Assembly: GCA_945862145.1 (NCBI GenBank)
Contig: CAMAXE010000019.1
Coordinates: 1 to 64,000, forward strand
DNA length: 64,000 nt
Origin: Klebsiella pneumoniae
GTDB lineage: Bacteria > Pseudomonadota > Gammaproteobacteria > Pseudomonadales > UBA5518
Direction of reading: 5' to 3'
Shown: positions 7,931 to 16,429 of the stretch, piece after piece
How positions within the stretch are numbered: position 1 is the first letter of the stretch
How the letters are laid out: every line of letters begins with the position of its first letter
Translations under genes and position numbers: made by a program
The notes under the pieces: model-generated
Databases searched by the model: none
The model's input: only the letters and a program-made list of their open reading frames with translations
Told to the model about the DNA's origin: nothing

Positions 7931-8932
7931 TCAGCCAGCCTGTCCATGGCATGCCTTGTAGCGCCGGCCGGATCCGCAGGGGCATGGCTGGTTGCGCCCG
8001 GGTATCGTCGGGGGCGTGTGCTCCGCGAGAGGTGGCGCAGCGGCGGCTCCCGGATCGGGCCCGGACTCCGCAAGCGGCAAGGAGCGCCCGCCCACGAAGC
8101 GGTTGATCTGCGGCAGCAGCGGGGCCACTTCCGGCCAGACGCGCAAAAGCTCGCGCTCGTGCCGGCGCCACTTGCGCGCATCGGGCGCCGAGACGGTGTA
8201 GCGCGAGAGCGGCAGCGGGCCGCGCAGGTCACGCTCGAGCTCCGCATCCAGCGCTACACCCATGAAAGCGCACAGCCGCGCAACGCAGGCCTGGGGATTC
8301 TCCAGCAACTCCGCCGCATTGACCGCCGTCCAGCGCTCATCGGCAAGCGTGCCCAGGTCCTGCATGATCAAACGGTGCGTGCTGGCCCATTGGAAGGCCG
8401 CGATCTCCTCCAGCGGACGCTCCCTGTAGCGTTGCCAACCCGGTGGTAGCAGCAGCGACCAAGGCCCATGCACGGTGGTAAAACGGCGGTATGTCACGAA
8501 GCCTCCAGCGCGCCAGGCCTCGATGATGCTGGCCAGATTCTGCAGGGGATCGCGATAGAGGTAGATGAACAGCGCATCAGGAAACAAGGCATCGAGGAAC
8601 GGGATGCGCAGGGCGTTTTTCGGGGTTTTCTCGAGCAGGCGGATCGGACCCGTACGACCCACCGGCGCGTTGCCCGCGCAATCGCGGATTTGCGCCAGGA
8701 ACGACGCGGGTATCGATTGCGCCAGCTTGTCATCGAGCAGATCGGCGGTCAGGCGGTTCGATTCCACCACGCCACGCAGCGGACTCAGCTTGGGATAGGA
8801 CTCGAACAGCCGATGGCTCTCGTCGCCCAGAGACCACAGGCCCCGGACCTGCGCGAGCGTCTGGAAGAACAGCGTGCTGCAAGAGCGCGGCGGCGCCACG
8901 ATGAATACCGGTCGGTCGAAGGCTTCCCTCAC
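7931..8932 (-). CDS. Sulfotransferase-family protein with SEC-C tail
   Basis: This 333-residue protein begins with the PAPS 5'-phosphosulfate loop APPRSCSTLFF (13-23). A later segment LFIYLYRDPLQNLASII matches the 3'-phosphate-binding region, and the motif GRTGPIRLLEKTPKN is typical of prokaryotic sulfotransferases. It should move sulfate from PAPS to a hydroxyl or amine. The C-terminus GRNQPCPCGSGRRYKACHG is a SEC-C zinc motif (C317, C319, C328, H329), which is unusual on a sulfotransferase. The neighbouring oxygenase carries the same tail, and the PAPS-making genes lie 2.7 kb upstream. The acceptor is unknown. Confidence 0.85.
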   Translation of the reverse strand: MREAFDRPVFIVAPPRSCSTLFFQTLAQVRGLWSLGDESHRLFESYPKLSPLRGVVESNRLTADLLDDKLAQSIPASFLAQIRDCAGNAPVGRTGPIRLLEKTPKNALRIPFLDALFPDALFIYLYRDPLQNLASIIEAWRAGGFVTYRRFTTVHGPWSLLLPPGWQRYRERPLEEIAAFQWASTHRLIMQDLGTLADERWTAVNAAELLENPQACVARLCAFMGVALDAELERDLRGPLPLSRYTVSAPDARKWRRHERELLRVWPEVAPLLPQINRFVGGRSLPLAESGPDPGAAAAPPLAEHTPPTIPGRNQPCPCGSGRRYKACHGQAG

Positions 8933-8967
8933 GATCCGCAGCCGTTCATCTGGACTGCCAGGGCCGG

Positions 8968-9243
8968 CTACGGCTTCGGCACCAACTCGCGGTCTTCAAT
9001 CTGGTGCTCGGCCTTCCACTGCGCGTAGGGCATGCCGTAGACGATCTCGCGGGCCTCATCCTGCGAGAGGCTCTGCCCGCGCTCCTCGGCGGCGGCCACG
9101 TACCACTTGGACAGGCAGTTGCGGCAGAAGCCCGCGAGGCTCATCAGGTCGATGTTCTGCACATCCTTGCGGGAGTCGAGGTGAGCCAACAGGCGGCGGA
9201 AGGCGGCCGCCTCGATCTCGGTACGGGTGCTTTCGTCAATCAT
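8968..9243 (-). CDS. DUF1244 family protein
   Basis: This 91-residue protein of unknown function matches the DUF1244 family in length and in the stretches SLAGFCRNCLSKWYVAAAEERG and AREIVYGMPYAQWKAEHQ. The CxxC pair in FCRNCL could bind a metal. A GGACGGA sequence lies about 8 nt before the ATG. It is the first gene of a possible DUF1244-sulfotransferase-oxygenase unit, but its start lies only 14 nt beyond the T-run of the terminator at 9258-9285. Its transcription therefore depends on read-through or on a promoter inside the terminator region. Confidence 0.85.
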   Translation of the reverse strand: MIDESTRTEIEAAAFRRLLAHLDSRKDVQNIDLMSLAGFCRNCLSKWYVAAAEERGQSLSQDEAREIVYGMPYAQWKAEHQIEDRELVPKP

Positions 9244-9257
9244 GGTGAATTCCGTCC

Positions 9258-9285
9258 AAAAAAAAGCCCGGCGATGAAGCCGGGC
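9258..9285 (-). terminator. Rho-independent terminator of the sulfation operon
   Basis: On the minus strand a 7-bp stem GCCCGGC/GCCGGGC with a 6-nt loop is followed by eight T. It lies about 150 nt after the stop of the SDR gene and just before the DUF1244 gene, so it should end the DUF1214-to-SDR transcript or act as an attenuator for the genes beyond. Confidence 0.85.
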
Positions 9286-9439
9286 TCAAGCTTTAGGAGA
9301 CAACACTAACCACTTGCCGAAGGTGCAGGACAGTAAGGGGAAAAACCATCCTGAACCATTCGCCTAACTGTGACCGCAGGCTTCGCAGACAAGTTCCACG
9401 AACACTGAAAATAATTTCCGGCGGGCCTCTCATTGGGGC

Positions 9440-10228
9440 TCAAACGGGAAAATACTCGCCACCGTTCACATCGACGCAGGCCCCGGTCATGGCCCGGCTG
9501 TAGTCGGAGGCGAGGAAAATAGCCACCTTGGCGCAATCAGCATCGTCAGGGATATCGCCAAGGGCGATGTTCTTGCCGATTTCCTTGCGCAGCGCCTCGA
9601 CCGTGGTGCCCTGCTGCCTGGCAGCCCCCTTCAGATAACCCTCCACCGGCGGCCCCCACATCCAGCCCATGAAGGCGGAGTTAACGCGGATACCGTAGCC
9701 GCCAAGTTCCTTGGCAAGGTGCCCGGTGGCCACCTTGAGCGCCCCCTTGGAGGCACCGTAACCACCCTGCCAGGGCAAGGGGACGCGCGTGACCATGGTA
9801 TTGATCATCACCACCGAGCCGCCGCCCTGCGACTTCATCTGCGGAATCACTTCCTGCGTGAGCTGGATGGTGCCGAAGAAATTGATGTCCATCGTCGCGC
9901 GCCAGTCGTCGAGGTTGGCGCTCTCGATGGGCTCGAAGCTGCCGCCGGTATAGGCGCTGTTGATGAGCGAATCGATGCGGCCGAAACGCTCGATGGTGCG
10001 GGCCACCAGTGTCTTGCACTGCTCACGATCGGCGATGTCCGTGGGCACCTTGAGGACCTCGGTGCCCAGACCAAGCGCCGCGATCTGCGCCTCGGCGTCA
10101 TCGAGCTTGGAAGCGGTACGGGCACAAATGGAGAGCTTGGCCCCCTCCTGCGCCGCCAGCAGGGCGAGTTCGATGCCAAGCCCCGGGCCGATTCCCGAGA
10201 CGATCACGACTTTGTCTTTGAGCAACAT
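9440..10228 (-). CDS. Short-chain dehydrogenase/reductase
   Basis: This 262-residue SDR has the NAD(P)-binding motif GIGPGLG (12-18) and the catalytic pair Y157 and K161 in YGASKGALK. The usual NNAG is INSAYTGG, and the position of the catalytic Ser is occupied by the run INTM, so Thr may replace Ser. The C-terminus TGACVDVNGGEYFPV is typical of the family. It is the last gene of the minus-strand operon with ATP sulfurylase, 108 bp downstream of sat. Substrate unknown; context suggests it acts on the alcohol or ketone that is sulfated by the operon's sulfotransferase. Confidence 0.85.
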   Translation of the reverse strand: MLLKDKVVIVSGIGPGLGIELALLAAQEGAKLSICARTASKLDDAEAQIAALGLGTEVLKVPTDIADREQCKTLVARTIERFGRIDSLINSAYTGGSFEPIESANLDDWRATMDINFFGTIQLTQEVIPQMKSQGGGSVVMINTMVTRVPLPWQGGYGASKGALKVATGHLAKELGGYGIRVNSAFMGWMWGPPVEGYLKGAARQQGTTVEALRKEIGKNIALGDIPDDADCAKVAIFLASDYSRAMTGACVDVNGGEYFPV

Positions 10229-10336
10229 ATTCTGGCTTCCGTTGTTTTTGGTATCTGCGAGCCTACCAAAAGGCCCGCACCACGCGCCTCATGTCCTTGG
10301 GTGGGAATAGCTCGGGGCAGCCGCACTGGAAAGCCC

Positions 10337-11533
10337 TCAGCCCCCTGCCGCCTCACTCTGGTAATAGCCCATCAGGATCTTCGCCACCTCCGGTCGTGCG
10401 AACTCGACCGGCAGGTCCATGCCCGCTGCCAGCATTTCGCGCACCTTGGTGCCGGAGAGCTGTACGAAATCGTCAGCCTCGTGATCCGGCGCATCCCGCA
10501 TCATCACCACCTTGCCGAGTTTCTTCGAAAAGGCCGTGTTGTCGGCGCGGAAGATCTGGATCTCGAGCGCGCCGGCAGGCACTTCCTCGTCGAACACGGT
10601 CTGCGCATCGAAGGCCCCGTAGTAACTGCCCACGCCGGCATGATCGCGGCCCACGATCAGGTGAGAGCAACCGCAGTTCTGGCGGAACACCGCGTGCAGC
10701 ACGGCCTCGCGGGGGCCGGCATAGAGCATGTCGAAGCCGTAGCCGGTGATCATCACGGTGTTGGCGGGGAAGTAGAGCTCGACCATCTTGCGGATGGCGG
10801 CATCGCGGATGTGAGCCGGGATGTCGCCCGCCTTCAGCTTGCCGAGCAGCATGTGGATCAGCACGCCGTCGGCACCCACCGCCTCTTTTGCCATCTTGCA
10901 GAGTTCTTCGTGGGCCCGGTGCATGGGGTTGCGGGTCTGGAAAGCCACCACGGTGTTCCAGCCGAGCTCGGCGATTTCGTTGCGGATCTCGACCGCGGTG
11001 CGGAAGGTGTCGGGAAACTCCTGCTGGAAGTAGCTGAAGTTCAGCACCTCGATGGGGCCGGAAATCACGGTGCGCCCCAGTGCTGCGAAGGTGGACACGC
11101 CCGGGTGCTTGGGGTCCAGAGTGCGGAAGATCTTCTCGGCCATGGCCGAGATCTCGGCCTCGCTGAATTCCTCGATGGCCTCGACGTCCTGGATGGCGAG
11201 CACCGGGTTGCCGGGCACGTTGGGGTCGCGGAGCGCGACGCGCTTGGCGCCGCGGATGGCGGAGGCATCATGGGTGAGGTTCAGGACCGGCACCGGCCAG
11301 AAAAGCCCGGCCGTGGTGTGCAGGCGCTCGGCTACGGACAGCGCATCGGCGCGGTTCATGTAGCCGGTGAGCGGGTTGAAATAGCCCGCGCCCAGCATCA
11401 CGGCGTTGGCGGCAGCGGCGGAGTTCAGGAGCAGTGAGGGCAGGCCATCGGCTTCTTTCTGGAGCGCCTCGTTACGGGCGGCGTCGTAGACGAAACGCGG
11501 TTGCAGCTGCTCGGAACCGTGCGGTTTGATCAT
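10337..11533 (-). CDS. sat: Sulfate adenylyltransferase (ATP sulfurylase)
   Basis: This 398-residue enzyme makes adenylylsulfate (APS) and pyrophosphate from ATP and sulfate. It is the single-subunit type, not CysDN. Nucleotide- and sulfate-binding motifs are QTRNPMHRAHEEL and VGRDHAGVGSYYGAFDAQ. Length is normal. It is preceded by the APS kinase gene (76 bp gap) and a sulfotransferase, while no APS or PAPS reductase is in the window. I infer that the product is used to make PAPS for sulfation rather than for cysteine synthesis. Confidence 0.93.
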   Translation of the reverse strand: MIKPHGSEQLQPRFVYDAARNEALQKEADGLPSLLLNSAAAANAVMLGAGYFNPLTGYMNRADALSVAERLHTTAGLFWPVPVLNLTHDASAIRGAKRVALRDPNVPGNPVLAIQDVEAIEEFSEAEISAMAEKIFRTLDPKHPGVSTFAALGRTVISGPIEVLNFSYFQQEFPDTFRTAVEIRNEIAELGWNTVVAFQTRNPMHRAHEELCKMAKEAVGADGVLIHMLLGKLKAGDIPAHIRDAAIRKMVELYFPANTVMITGYGFDMLYAGPREAVLHAVFRQNCGCSHLIVGRDHAGVGSYYGAFDAQTVFDEEVPAGALEIQIFRADNTAFSKKLGKVVMMRDAPDHEADDFVQLSGTKVREMLAAGMDLPVEFARPEVAKILMGYYQSEAAGG

Positions 11534-11609
11534 GGGGCTGTGTCTCCGGAGATGGCGTGTCTGGCTGGGCGCGCCCCGCAGTGTTGGCGCGCCCGGGAAA
11601 TGGAAAGGA

Positions 11610-12227
11610 TCAGGCCGAGAGGATGCCGCGGCGCGTGAGATCGTGGATCAGCATGTCCACTTCCTGCGCGAGCGTCATGCGATCGGTGTGCAGGTGGATT
11701 TCGGGGGCCTCGGGGGCCTCGTAGGGGTCATCGATGCCGGTGAAGTTCTTGATCTGACCGGCGCGGGCTTTCTTGTAGAGGCCCTTCGGATCGCGCTTCT
11801 CGGCCTCGGCGAGTTCGCAGTCGACAAAGACCTCGATAAAGGGCATGCCGGAGGCCGCGTGCAGCGCGCGCACCACGTCGCGGTCAGCGCGGTAGGGGCT
11901 GATGAAGCTGGTGAGCACGATCACACCGCCATCCACGAAGAGCTTGGCGACTTCACCGATACGGCGGATGTTCTCGGTGCGATCCTCCGAAGTAAAACCC
12001 AGGTTCTTGTTGATGCCGAGGCGGATGTTGTCGCCATCGAGACGGTAGGAGAGCTTGCCGCGCTTGTAGAGTTCTGCCTCCAGGGCCACTGCCACCGTGC
12101 TCTTGCCGCTGCCCGAGAGGCCCGTGAACCAGAGCGTGGCGCCCTGCTGTCCCAGCAGCTGGTGGCGGTGCTCCCGCTGGATCTCGCCGTCGTGCCAGTG
12201 GACGTTGGTGGCTTTCTGCTCGGTCAT
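11610..12227 (-). CDS. cysC: Adenylylsulfate kinase
   Basis: This 205-residue enzyme phosphorylates APS to PAPS. Visible motifs are the P-loop [11 protein letters not shown], the stretch [11 protein letters not shown], and [21 protein letters not shown] with [14 protein letters not shown], all standard for CysC. It sits between the sulfotransferase gene (33 bp upstream) and sat, so one transcript would encode PAPS synthesis and its use. Confidence 0.94.
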   Translation of the reverse strand: MTEQKATNVHWHDGEIQREHRHQLLGQQGATLWFTGLSGSGKSTVAVALEAELYKRGKLSYRLDGDNIRLGINKNLGFTSEDRTENIRRIGEVAKLFVDGGVIVLTSFISPYRADRDVVRALHAASGMPFIEVFVDCELAEAEKRDPKGLYKKARAGQIKNFTGIDDPYEAPEAPEIHLHTDRMTLAQEVDMLIHDLTRRGILSA

Positions 12228-12260
12228 CTGATGTTCCTGGGCGTTGGATGGTGGAAAGGG

Positions 12261-13451
12261 CTAGTTGCCGCGGCGCGGAAGAATATACCGCTCGCGGTAT
12301 TCCTTGAAGGTGTCGGCCAGACCCTCCTCGGTGAAGCCGTACTCCTCAAGCGTGTAATGGTGCTCGGGGCGCGCCTCCCGGCGATTCATGTCGCGCCAGC
12401 GCTCCATCTCGGCGCCCGCCTCCGCGGTCAAATCCATGCCCGCGAACTCGTAGAGGCGGCGGATCTGCCCGAGCGGATCTTTAACGGTGTCCTGGAACCA
12501 GACGTCGAGGTAGCGGTCGTCGTAGCCGGCGTCGCGGAAGCGCATGGTGGTCTTCATGCTCTTTGCCCATTTCTCACACCAGTGGCGCGCGATGTCGGGC
12601 TTGGAGGCGCGTTCGGCCATCGGCGCCGCGAGCGTGTACATCATGCTGGCGTAGGAGGGCATCAGTTCGACCGGGTCACGGTGCGTCTGCAGCACTTTCA
12701 CGTCCGGGAAAGTCTCGAAGAGCGCCTCGGGAAAGTGGATATGGTGCGGCGCCTTCAGCACCCAGCGCACGGCGCTCTGGCCGTAGCGCTTCTTCTGCCA
12801 CTGCAGGAACTGCAGCAGGCGCTTGAGATACCGGTAGGCCGGGCGCTGGTCGATGCCGTCAAGCCACACGCCGTAGTCCGGCAAATGCGCGTAGGACTCG
12901 GGCACGGTGCTGTAGAAGCACTGCTCCAGCAGCATGATGTCTTCGTCCGGGCCCATGGCATCCATCGGGTGGATGGCGGCGAGTTCGGGCGCGGCCTCGA
13001 GCATCGCGCGGATCTCGGCCTCGGCGATCGCGATGCGCGGATCGCGGGAGACGAAATCCGTGCCCGGCAGTGGCACGGGGAACCGGACCTCGTACCACAA
13101 CGGCGCGAACATGCGGTGATCCGAGGCGATCGTGCGGTGCATCATCGTGGTGCCGGTACGCGGCAGGCCCACGATCGCAACCGGCGCGTTGATCTCTTCT
13201 TCGAGGATCTCGGGGTGGCGACGGAACCAGTCCTCGGCACGCAGCCGCGTGATCAGGATGTTGCGCACACGGTCATTGAAAAAGTGTACGCCGGCGGCGT
13301 TCAGCCCCGCCTCCTCATTCAGCGCGACCATGAGCAGGCGCATGGGCTCCACAAAGCAGTCGTCACCGAAATCGCTCAAGCCGTCAGCCTCGCGGCTGGC
13401 CTCGGTCATCAGGCGGTCGGCATCGAAAGGTGCGCCGGCGGTCTTGCTCAT
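12261..13451 (-). CDS. Sulfotransferase-family protein
   Basis: This 396-residue protein carries the PAPS 5'-phosphosulfate loop IVGLPRTGTTMMHR and the 3'-phosphate motif THRDPVELMPSYASM. The central stretch RWVLKAPHHIHFPEALFETFPD is typical of bacterial sulfotransferases acting on small molecules or glycans. The start ATG overlaps the stop of the DUF1214 gene (ATGA), so the two are translationally coupled and probably work together. The acceptor is not evident from sequence. Confidence 0.88.
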   Translation of the reverse strand: MSKTAGAPFDADRLMTEASREADGLSDFGDDCFVEPMRLLMVALNEEAGLNAAGVHFFNDRVRNILITRLRAEDWFRRHPEILEEEINAPVAIVGLPRTGTTMMHRTIASDHRMFAPLWYEVRFPVPLPGTDFVSRDPRIAIAEAEIRAMLEAAPELAAIHPMDAMGPDEDIMLLEQCFYSTVPESYAHLPDYGVWLDGIDQRPAYRYLKRLLQFLQWQKKRYGQSAVRWVLKAPHHIHFPEALFETFPDVKVLQTHRDPVELMPSYASMMYTLAAPMAERASKPDIARHWCEKWAKSMKTTMRFRDAGYDDRYLDVWFQDTVKDPLGQIRRLYEFAGMDLTAEAGAEMERWRDMNRREARPEHHYTLEEYGFTEEGLADTFKEYRERYILPRRGN

Positions 13452-14560
13452 GCGGTCTCCTTGGCGAGTTCGGCCAGCGTGGCGAGGCGGGCGCTCGGGT
13501 GAACGATTTCGGCGGCACCGATCCAGCGGAAGCAGAGCGTGCCGTTACGGTGCCCTGCGGTATCGAGCCAGTTTGGCAGGCCGGGATCTCGCGCGCCGAT
13601 CAGGATGCGCACGCTGCCGTCGGCGCGCAGCACCGCAGTGTGCTTGTTCACGTGGATGGTGTGGTAGCGGTAATCGAGCGATTCCATCCAGTAGTTGTCG
13701 GCCTGCAGGTTCCAGGAACGGCACTCCGGGATGCGCGGCACATCGATCACCAGGAACTGCTCGGGCGCGAGGTCGAAGTAGCTGTGGTAATAGAAGATGT
13801 TCGGGTCGCCACCCACGGCCTGACACAGCGCCTGGTCCCCGGGTGGCAATTCGTTGGGCCGCGGCAGGTAGGACTCGCTCCAGTCGCAGAAGAGCCGGGC
13901 CGTGTTCTCGACGAAGGCGGCTGCGGTCTTCAGGTTGGCATCGAAGCGCTCGGCCGTAAGCGGCGCGGGCGTGGAGCCGGCGTCGAGACGCTCGATGCTG
14001 ATCTGCGCGGGGATTTCTGTCTTGCGGTCGAGGAAAGTCTGGCGGATCAGCAGCGACTGGCTGTCGGGGTCCGTCGGTAGCCAATTGCCGGGCTTTGGCG
14101 TGCTGCTCAGGATCACCTCGAAGCTGCCGTCGGGGTTCAGCGCGAGCTGGTTGCTGTCCACGAAGCCGGTCTCGATCTGGCGGAAGTTCTCGGCGTAGCT
14201 GCCCTTGCTGGTGGCCATGCTGATGTAGTGGACCGTGCCGCGGGTGCCACGCACGCGGTAATCGCAGCTCCCGTCGAGCACGGCTTTCTCGTAGATGTTG
14301 TCGGGGTTGTCGGCGCCGATCTTGATCGTCTCGTGCGAGGGCTTGTAAAGCACGGGGAACGCCGGGTCGTTGAACTCCACGTACCACTCGAGCCCCGCAC
14401 GCACCAAACGGCTCAGGTAGCGGAAGCCTTCGGCGCGGTTGAAGGGATCGGCCGGCGTCTCGGGCCGCAGGATCTGGTCTCCGGCACGCTTCATCGCATC
14501 ACAGAACTCGGCCCAAGCCTGACCGCTGGTGACTCGCTGGTCGACATCGGACATGGTCAT
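13448..14560 (-). CDS. DUF1214 domain protein, first gene of the sulfation operon
   Basis: This 370-residue protein has no signal peptide or membrane segment. Stretches such as WYVEFNDPAFPVLYKPSHE, IKIGADNPDNIY, RGTVHYISM and DPGLPNWLDTAGHRNGTLCF match my recollection of proteins with a C-terminal DUF1214 domain. No function is established to my knowledge. Its stop overlaps the sulfotransferase start, an arrangement that points to a shared pathway, for example binding or presenting the compound to be sulfated. No metal-binding or catalytic motif stands out. Confidence 0.75.
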   Translation of the reverse strand: MTMSDVDQRVTSGQAWAEFCDAMKRAGDQILRPETPADPFNRAEGFRYLSRLVRAGLEWYVEFNDPAFPVLYKPSHETIKIGADNPDNIYEKAVLDGSCDYRVRGTRGTVHYISMATSKGSYAENFRQIETGFVDSNQLALNPDGSFEVILSSTPKPGNWLPTDPDSQSLLIRQTFLDRKTEIPAQISIERLDAGSTPAPLTAERFDANLKTAAAFVENTARLFCDWSESYLPRPNELPPGDQALCQAVGGDPNIFYYHSYFDLAPEQFLVIDVPRIPECRSWNLQADNYWMESLDYRYHTIHVNKHTAVLRADGSVRILIGARDPGLPNWLDTAGHRNGTLCFRWIGAAEIVHPSARLATLAELAKETA

Positions 14561-14876
14561 CGTCTCCGGTGGAGAGAAGCAAAAAATTGAATTCGGATCG
14601 TGCTATGCGCGCGGCGCGCGTGCATCACCCGAACGCAGTAGAGCCGGCCGGGGCAACGCGTATTCTTGCCCGAGACCGGTTCCGGCGAGCCCCACGGCGC
14701 CGCGTGAAGGCTAGCACAGGGTGTCGGTGGTGCACTCAGCCTGAAGTGGCCGGTGCCCGGGTGGATCTGTGCAGCGATCCGCGCCCGCGCAATTAGCCGC
14801 TGGCCACTTTTTTGTGGCACTGCCGCCACTCGGCAGGCAGCATAGCCACAGCCCTCTTTATTTACCGGGAGCTGCA
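14561..14876. other. Divergent intergenic region, no gene seen
   Basis: This 316-bp stretch lies between the sulfation operon and the SRPBCC-Gfa gene and should carry both promoters. A short inverted repeat GGGCAA/TTGCCC occurs at 14651-14671 with an AT-richer centre. I see no RNA gene and no supported small ORF. Confidence 0.45.
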
Positions 14877-15887
14877 ATGCGAATCGTCAGAACCGAAATC
14901 ACCATCGCGGCCCCCCCTCAAACCGTATGGAGCATCCTTGATGACCTCGACCGTTACGGCGAGTGGAACCGCGTGCTGCCGCGCGTCGCGGGCCGCACCA
15001 CGGCCGGACGCAGGTTGGATGCATCCATCCGCTTCTCGAACGGTGTCAGCCACGAATTCGGGCCGTTGCTGCTCCGTGTGGTGGGCGCGCGCGAGCTGCG
15101 CTGGGTGTCTGAGGTGCCGGGGGAGAAAGTCACCCGCGCCGAGCATTACTTCATCCTGACGCCAACGGCAGACGGCGGGACACACCTCGCGCACTGCGAG
15201 AGTTTCACCGGGCCGCTGGAAGACGAGATGTGGCCGCTGATGGAGCAGGCCGGGCGTGCGGATTACATCGCCCTGAACGACGCGCTCAAGGCGCGGGCCG
15301 AAGCCGCGGTTGCGGTGCCGGAAGCCGCAGCGCTGCACCCTGCACTGCCGCTCGCGCGCGACATGGCGTCGCCCCGCGCAGTGGGTGTGCTGCGCTGCCG
15401 GTGTGCGCAAGACACGGTCGAGGTGCATGTCGATGCGCCCGCGGTCCACAGCCACCTCTGCGGTTGCACGCAGTGCTGGAAACCCGAGGGCGCGCTCTTC
15501 GCGCTCACAGCCGTAGTGCCGGCAGATGCCGTGAAAACGGTGGCGCACAGGGAAAAGCTCGCCGCAGTCGACGCCACCAATGCCATCCGGCGCCACGCCT
15601 GCAAGGCCTGCGGCACGCATATGCACGGCGAGGTCTGCGACACCGATCACCACTTTTTCGGGCTGGCGTTCATTCACCCGGAACTGGGCAGCGGGGCATC
15701 ACCCGCGCCGGAGTTCGCGGGCTTCGTGTCATCGCTTATCGAGAGCGGGGTCTCACCCACGCGGATGGTGGGGATCCGCACGGCGTTGGGCGCTCAGGGC
15801 ATCACGGCCTGCGATGCCTTCTCGCCGGAGATCATGGACCTGATCGCGTGGCACCGGATCAAACTCGCGCGCGAAGCGCGGGCCTGA
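14877..15887 (+). CDS. SRPBCC domain fused to Gfa/CENP-V-type zinc domain
   Basis: This ~336-residue protein joins two domains. Residues 1-145 look like an SRPBCC/polyketide-cyclase lipid-binding fold (MRIVRTEITIAAPPQTVWSI). Residues 165-336 resemble S-(hydroxymethyl)glutathione synthase (Gfa), with zinc-binding cysteines C174, C176, C195, C197, C200, C242 and C245, and a C-terminal run AFSPEIMDLIAWH typical of Gfa. Gfa proteins have been linked to formaldehyde-glutathione adduct formation, though that activity is debated. The ATG at 14877 has GGGAG 6 nt upstream; a longer frame from 14769 is not needed. The fusion suggests that a hydrophobic aldehyde or thiol adduct is bound. Confidence 0.8.
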   Translation: MRIVRTEITIAAPPQTVWSILDDLDRYGEWNRVLPRVAGRTTAGRRLDASIRFSNGVSHEFGPLLLRVVGARELRWVSEVPGEKVTRAEHYFILTPTADGGTHLAHCESFTGPLEDEMWPLMEQAGRADYIALNDALKARAEAAVAVPEAAALHPALPLARDMASPRAVGVLRCRCAQDTVEVHVDAPAVHSHLCGCTQCWKPEGALFALTAVVPADAVKTVAHREKLAAVDATNAIRRHACKACGTHMHGEVCDTDHHFFGLAFIHPELGSGASPAPEFAGFVSSLIESGVSPTRMVGIRTALGAQGITACDAFSPEIMDLIAWHRIKLAREARA

Positions 15888-15911
15888 ACGGGCCACGAGG
15901 GGCGGCGGGCC

Positions 15912-16334
15912 TCAGTGGCCCTGCGCCAGTTTCTCGATCTGGCCTGCAAGTTTGCTGAAATCCCAGTAAGCGCGCAGAGAGACGATCTTGCCGGCGTCGT
16001 TGGCGGTGTATACCGCGACGCAGTCGGTGACGATGAGGCTGCCGTCGGGCAGTTTGTTCGATAGCGTCACCACGTTGGCGCAGGAATCCCCCGCGGTGTG
16101 GCTCTCGCGGATATCGAAGCTGTTGATGCCGTTCGGCATCGCCATGTTCCAGAACGCCTCGATGGCCCCTTTGCCCTGGTGGCCCAGTCCGGCCGGATCC
16201 AGCGGGGACACACCCACCGGATCCTGCACGATGGCGTCGTCGGCGAAGAGATCAAGCCAGGCTTGTTTGTTGCCTTCGACGACGTACTTGCCGGATTTAC
16301 GGCTGGCTTCCAGGGCGAGGTAGCAATTGGGCAT
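15912..16334 (-). CDS. SnoaL-like / NTF2-fold protein
   Basis: This 140-residue protein has the pattern of the NTF2-like superfamily (ketosteroid-isomerase-like): GNKQAWLDLFADDAIVQDPVG near the N-terminus and YTANDAGKIVSLRAYWDFS near the end. Family members are isomerases, hydrolases, dehydratases or ligand binders. The start MPNCYLALEAS at 16334 is chosen because upstream codons run through a repeat array. It converges with the SRPBCC-Gfa gene, 24 bp apart. Substrate unknown. Confidence 0.75.
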   Translation of the reverse strand: MPNCYLALEASRKSGKYVVEGNKQAWLDLFADDAIVQDPVGVSPLDPAGLGHQGKGAIEAFWNMAMPNGINSFDIRESHTAGDSCANVVTLSNKLPDGSLIVTDCVAVYTANDAGKIVSLRAYWDFSKLAGQIEKLAQGH

Positions 16335-16429
16335 GGCGGGGCTCCTGTTGTTTTGATGATCGCCGGATCGTACTACATGGCGAGGCGCGGGAGCGGGCCA
16401 TGCGTGCGACGGCGACCTGGGGCAGAAAA

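Noticed and set aside
11526..13502. 658-codon plus-strand frame over cysC and the sulfotransferase
   Set aside because: Both genes beneath it have clear motifs on the minus strand; the plus frame reads as low-complexity antisense sequence.
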